Of a DNA stretch of 64,000 nucleotides, positions 60,285 to 64,000 are shown piece after piece. How positions within the stretch are numbered: position 1 is the stretch's first letter; every line of letters starts with the position of its first letter. Made by a program: the position numbers and the translations under genes. The notes below the pieces were generated by a model. The model saw nothing but the letters and a program-made list of their open reading frames with translations, did not search any database and was not told the origin of the DNA. Source of the stretch: Ignelater luminosus (taxonomy: Eukaryota; Arthropoda; Insecta; Coleoptera; Elateridae); the NCBI GenBank assembly GCA_011009095.1, contig VTPC01089973.1, positions 1 to 64,000 on the forward strand, written 5' to 3'.

Positions 60285-61560
60285 GTAAGTAAACTAGTCT
60301 TTAATTAATTTAAATTTTGCCTTCTTATTAGAAAGTAAATCTTTCGAGCTCGTGATCTCCATGAGATAATTGTATTTCACCGTTTCGTTTTTTTTATCAT
60401 CCACTGAATAATTAACAATGCTCCTTCTTGTCTCATCAGAATGCGTTTATAAAATTGAAACCGCTACTTTAATAAAAATAAAACTTTAAACTATCGGCGT
60501 TATAATTAAAGAAAAGCATAAAAAGAAGAAAGATAGAAGAGAAAAAAATGGAAGATGTGTAACTAAGGGATTTCTTAGAATTATAATGCTATCAGACAAA
60601 TTTCTCATAAAAATGGAACGACTTTTTAGAGGCTTCCTGTTGTTTTATAACATTAAAAATATCGAGCGGAACACACACATACACACATAACGTATCTGTA
60701 TTTATACATCAAGTTCCGAGATTTAATTAAGCAAAGTAGTGCATCTGTAATATATTTATTATGTGTTATTCTTCATCTTTAATTACGGTTTTAATAAGGT
60801 TGTTAAAAAATTATATTATTAATTTTCTGAAATAATTGTTTATTAAAATATTTTCGTTAACAAACTTTCCGAGGTTGTGAGTAAGAAAGCAGAGGAAAAC
60901 AAAAAACGAGGAACTTGCTTGTTTCATAAAAGACTTCGAGAAATTTTAATTTGCTTAAAAGCGATTGTCACCTAAGATAATATTCGCATCATCAATCGTA
61001 CGAATCTTAAATTCTGATACAAAAAATATGTCAGACTTTAAGATTTTTCAATTTAAGCCAATTTAAGTAACAGAAAAGCTTAGACAATAAACTGATGTAT
61101 AAGTATAAAAATGCCAAATTTACATTATCTTTTGAAGGAAATAAAATTAGAAGACACGGTCTTTCAAGATAAATGTGAAGTTTTCTCTTAAGATAATACC
61201 TTGAGCTAGGATGCAAATTCTCCTAAATATACATAGTAAGTATTTTTGGACACTTCTGACGGTTTGGGGGTTTACTTGAAACTAAAAATGATTTTCTCAA
61301 CTATAACAGTCCAACACCAAGATTATATACCAACTTCCTCGTTTTCACGGTAGATTATCGTGCGTTCTAAAAATTAGTATATGTTGGTGGACCATTTTGA
61401 CATTTTGAAGTTCATCATAATAATAGTAATAATGGCGTCCAACGTGGGGCTACGAATACTCAACATAAATATAACAAAAATAATAAACATTTTCATTCTA
61501 GATCATTCTTGTCATTTAGATTATTGGGATTTCCAGATTTTGCATACAATTTACACTACA
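60285..61560. other. Intron immediately downstream of the omb exon
   Basis: It begins with GTAAGT and is AT-rich, with an ACACACACATACACACATAA run near 60671. The next T-box segment, which should begin with the ITQLKIDNNPFAKGFR block, is not found anywhere to the right edge. Confidence 0.6.
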
Positions 61561-61564
61561 GGTT

Positions 61565-61812
61565 ATGTGTTTGATCTAATATAACCTCAGTTTATCCAAA
61601 ATAACACAACCAATTTTTAGTTAACATAGCCTCATCTCAACCTGAGTTAACCTAATCAGCAAATTTGACCTAACCTAACCTAGGTAATTTGTAATTTAAT
61701 AGAAATTAATTAAAGTGGCCCAGTTTCATCTAACCTAACTCATTTTAATCACATCAAACTCAAGTTATTTGAAGATCTACAGCAAATAAATCTAACCTAA
61801 CTCAATTTACAG
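61565..61812 (-). repeat. Degenerate CCTAA (TTAGG-strand) repeat patch
   Basis: CCTAA or close variants recur at about 61643, 61670-61682, 61731-61740 and 61791-61800, including CTAACCTAACTCA twice with a 61-bp offset. TTAGG is the usual insect telomere unit, so this may be a decayed interstitial telomere-like tract. It may equally be one of the common AACCTAACC low-complexity patches of insect introns. Confidence 0.5.
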
Positions 61813-62039
61813 TTAACAGTTTAAAAAGCTGAAGAAAACATCAATGCTAATCTCACAGTGAACTTTTCTAACTGAAAACTGTAGATTGTAAACCTTTCAG
61901 TAACCATTTCTCAATCATTGATTCATCTGCTTTTGCTTATTAGACATGACTATATCTTTATTTATCTCGCCTAATCGTTGGGGCTCACGCTTTCCACTTT
62001 TGCTATTAGTGGAAATCTTGACACCACTTTTACCTTCAC

Positions 62040-62345
62040 GCTGAGATGGGGCGACGAGCTGGAGCACTGCCTGAATATCATTCAGGAGAGCAGCGGCAAC
62101 GTTCTAAGTTGCCATCTACAGATGTTAGTACACACTTACAAAAACCTTAATTAAACCAGTGATCGACTACCGATTTACAATTTCCGCCTGGAGCTCTTCG
62201 GAGGAAGAGGTACAACTCAAGCACCTGCCCTTTGTTCTTATAGACGTACTGACATCCTGATTCCAACCCCTTGGCACTACTCTCATATACAGATAAGAAC
62301 TTCACTTACTACCCTTCGCGAGATTACCGAGCGACGTAAGCGGTC
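62040..62345 (+). mobile_element. Possible LINE C-terminal fragment
   Basis: A GC-richer block reads YKTLIKPVIDYRFTISAWSS, which resembles the YKTLIRPVLEYGSPVWS block of LINE reverse transcriptases. Later in another frame it reads HIQIRTSLTTLREITERRKR, which resembles the end of that domain. The bases between are frameshifted. The GC-rich sequence continues to about 62700, with a His-rich open frame (62371-62634) that may be its 3' continuation. Confidence 0.4.
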
Positions 62346-62639
62346 TTAAAGTTACGTTAGCGTTCGGGAGGTGCAGGGAATATTTTTCGAGGCGATTGCT
62401 TTTACCATGGTTTCATCGTGGTTTTTCTTGGTGATGAAAGCAGATGCTAGGACAGTAACCTTTCGCGGACCCACCAACACAACACAATACATCACAAAGC
62501 AGCATCATCACTATCATCATCATCAACACAACACAATCAGCTCCTTCCCTATACCATCAACGATAAACCGCTGCCTCCATCGCGCCCATGACATTACCAC
62601 TCCTGGCAAAAAAAACCAATTCACTTTACCGTGACGGCC

Positions 62640-64000
62640 AAAGAAGAGTCGGACTCTAAAAGCGGCCGCCTAGTTGTTTTCTTCCATCGTATTTCTTAAG
62701 AGACATACCAAGATTCCCAAATTCTAGTTTTAAGATCCACTCTCTTATATCAGGCCGTCTCTATTATTGCCCGTTTTCAAATTTTTCAATTTCTTTGCAG
62801 CGAAAAATGTCTACAATAACCAATTCCACTTCTTGTTAATGAAGAATATCAGAAAGGTTTAATGAAATAGGTACCATTTGCTCTGAAAGTATGGCATAGA
62901 GCATATTCTGGAGTAATAATGCCACACCATAGGTTAAAGGCTGTTTAGGGTTACTGATACTATAAAGTCAATACAAAATTCTAGAAATGCGAAAGTAGCT
63001 TAACTGTTTAGTTATCAGTTTACAGATCATTTAGCTTTTTTATTAGATTTACTTCATTTTAGGTTGTGATGATAAAATCTTCAGAAACCCCGAATAGTTT
63101 CGGCCCCGGTAGTTTTCTATCACAATTATTGTGCCAACTTTAAATAAGTTTTAACAGCATACTTCTGAGAATGCTTTCCAAAGAGAAGCAATGGCTGGAA
63201 TACGAGCGATGGCTTTTCTTTAACCTGCTTGATGTTCGATTTAAAGTTGGTAGTGTGGGTGAAACGCAACTTGAATACTTTAAAAGAAGGCGATGCTGGT
63301 AGGAGCGATGAAGGCAGCTGAACGGTGAATGGAGGTTAAATGGTGAAGACATGATGCAGAATCGAAGCTGCAAAAAAATGACGACAAAGTCAAATTTTCA
63401 GTCGATAGTGTCCTAGGCTGGATTTTTTGTATGCGGTTAGAGGTGATGCGATATATTGTTGGTATTATGATTGCTATTAGTAACGATCAAAATTATTGGA
63501 TGAAAATTAGAAAAACAAAAACACGCCATGGTGTTGAACAAGTGGCTTTGGTGGTCCACGACCTTATCGGTCTGTTATCTCTAAAAAGAAAAGTTACGTT
63601 CAAATCACGGAGCCAGACTGGAGAACATGGGTGACAGACCGATTCGATCACGGGATGGTGACAATTTAATGGCAGAAGAGACGACAACCAACCTCGTCAC
63701 CCAACACGTATAATTGAGAATATTGTAGACGTGAAGGATTAATGAGCACAATTTTGTTTGAACCATGAGCGGTAAATAAATCTGTTTTTATTTTTTTTTG
63801 TTTTGTTTACCTTATTCAACAAAAATAGGCCGACAAGATTAATTAAAATGGATGTTGTAAATTTCAATGTAATAAAGGCTAGAACTATTTGAGGATAAAA
63901 GTCTTCTCTTTGAGATCGACGGCTATGGCAAATAATTAAAATGAATAATCTGAGTAGGTATTTTCTCTCAATTTAATTATAATTAAAGCAAAGCATTAAA
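62640..64000. other. Noncoding stretch, presumed intron
   Basis: A GCGGCCGC octamer lies at about 62663, rare in such AT-rich DNA. The 63160-63760 part has balanced composition and broken open frames on both strands, probably an old transposon, but I cannot name it. Confidence 0.35.

Noticed and set aside
62371..62634. 87-codon frame with a hydrophobic start and a His-rich stretch
   Set aside because: The His run is a CAT simple repeat, and the frame directly follows a LINE-like fragment. A 3' extension of that element is more likely than a secreted protein.
63140..63700. Overlapping frames on both strands with balanced composition
   Set aside because: Stops and frame changes on both strands and no recognisable domain. 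Probably an old transposon, not callable.
1..64000. CRISPR array, tRNA or rRNA genes, operon-like gene sets
   Set aside because: No regularly spaced identical repeats, no T-loop/anticodon architecture and no ribosomal RNA signature. The splice sites and repeat types are eukaryotic.

Overview
This is AT-rich animal DNA, almost certainly from an insect. It contains one gene segment that can be identified securely: a 147-bp plus-strand exon at 60138-60284. The exon encodes 49 residues of the C-terminal half of a T-box DNA-binding domain and matches the optomotor-blind (bifid; Tbx2/Tbx3) group. It has a polypyrimidine-tract acceptor, a GTAAGT donor, and phase 0 at both ends. I found no other T-box exon by eye, so most of the window is probably intron. 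About 60.1 kb lies on the 5' side of the exon, including a 256-bp assembly gap, and about 3.7 kb lies on the 3' side. The species cannot be fixed from this. Very long introns and abundant LINE, Tc1/pogo and hAT debris suit a large insect genome, for example a beetle, but that is a guess.

Layout. A pogo/Tigger-type DNA transposon with a transposase relic lies at 1178-1964. LINE or hAT scraps lie near 7.3-8.4 kb. A 5'-truncated RTE-like LINE lies at 15345-17445 between two direct repeats of about 190 bp. Immediately downstream, at 17772-18099, is an element with nearly perfect 79-bp inverted repeats and a 14-bp flanking duplication. A hAT-type end lies at 19871. A tandem duplication lies at 25691-26058 and the gap at 29738-29993. 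A nested cluster of minus-strand LINE fragments fills 31.8-36.5 kb, with a MITE beside it and a recent segmental duplication inside it. A further LINE scrap lies at 42.1 kb. A second copy of the MITE (51818-52027) abuts a LINE 3' half at 52031-52936. A possible LTR-retroelement primer-binding site lies at 53.7 kb. A heavily decayed Jockey-type LINE lies at 57.1-58.6 kb. The omb exon follows at 60.1 kb, then degenerate CCTAA repeats at 61.6-61.8 kb and another LINE-like scrap at 62.0-62.35 kb.

Almost all open reading frames of 60-144 codons here are random AT-rich openings, antisense shadows of LINEs, or pieces of broken transposons. I did not find a tRNA, rRNA, CRISPR array or intact transposase. 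Some GC-richer islands in the presumed intron, notably 37.49-37.68 kb, carry clustered palindromic binding-site-like motifs and could be omb enhancers, but this rests on motif reading only. No clearly new molecular system is visible. The most interesting items are the inverted-repeat element at 17.8-18.1 kb, the paired MITEs beside LINE fragments, the long direct repeats around the LINE, and the size of the omb intron.
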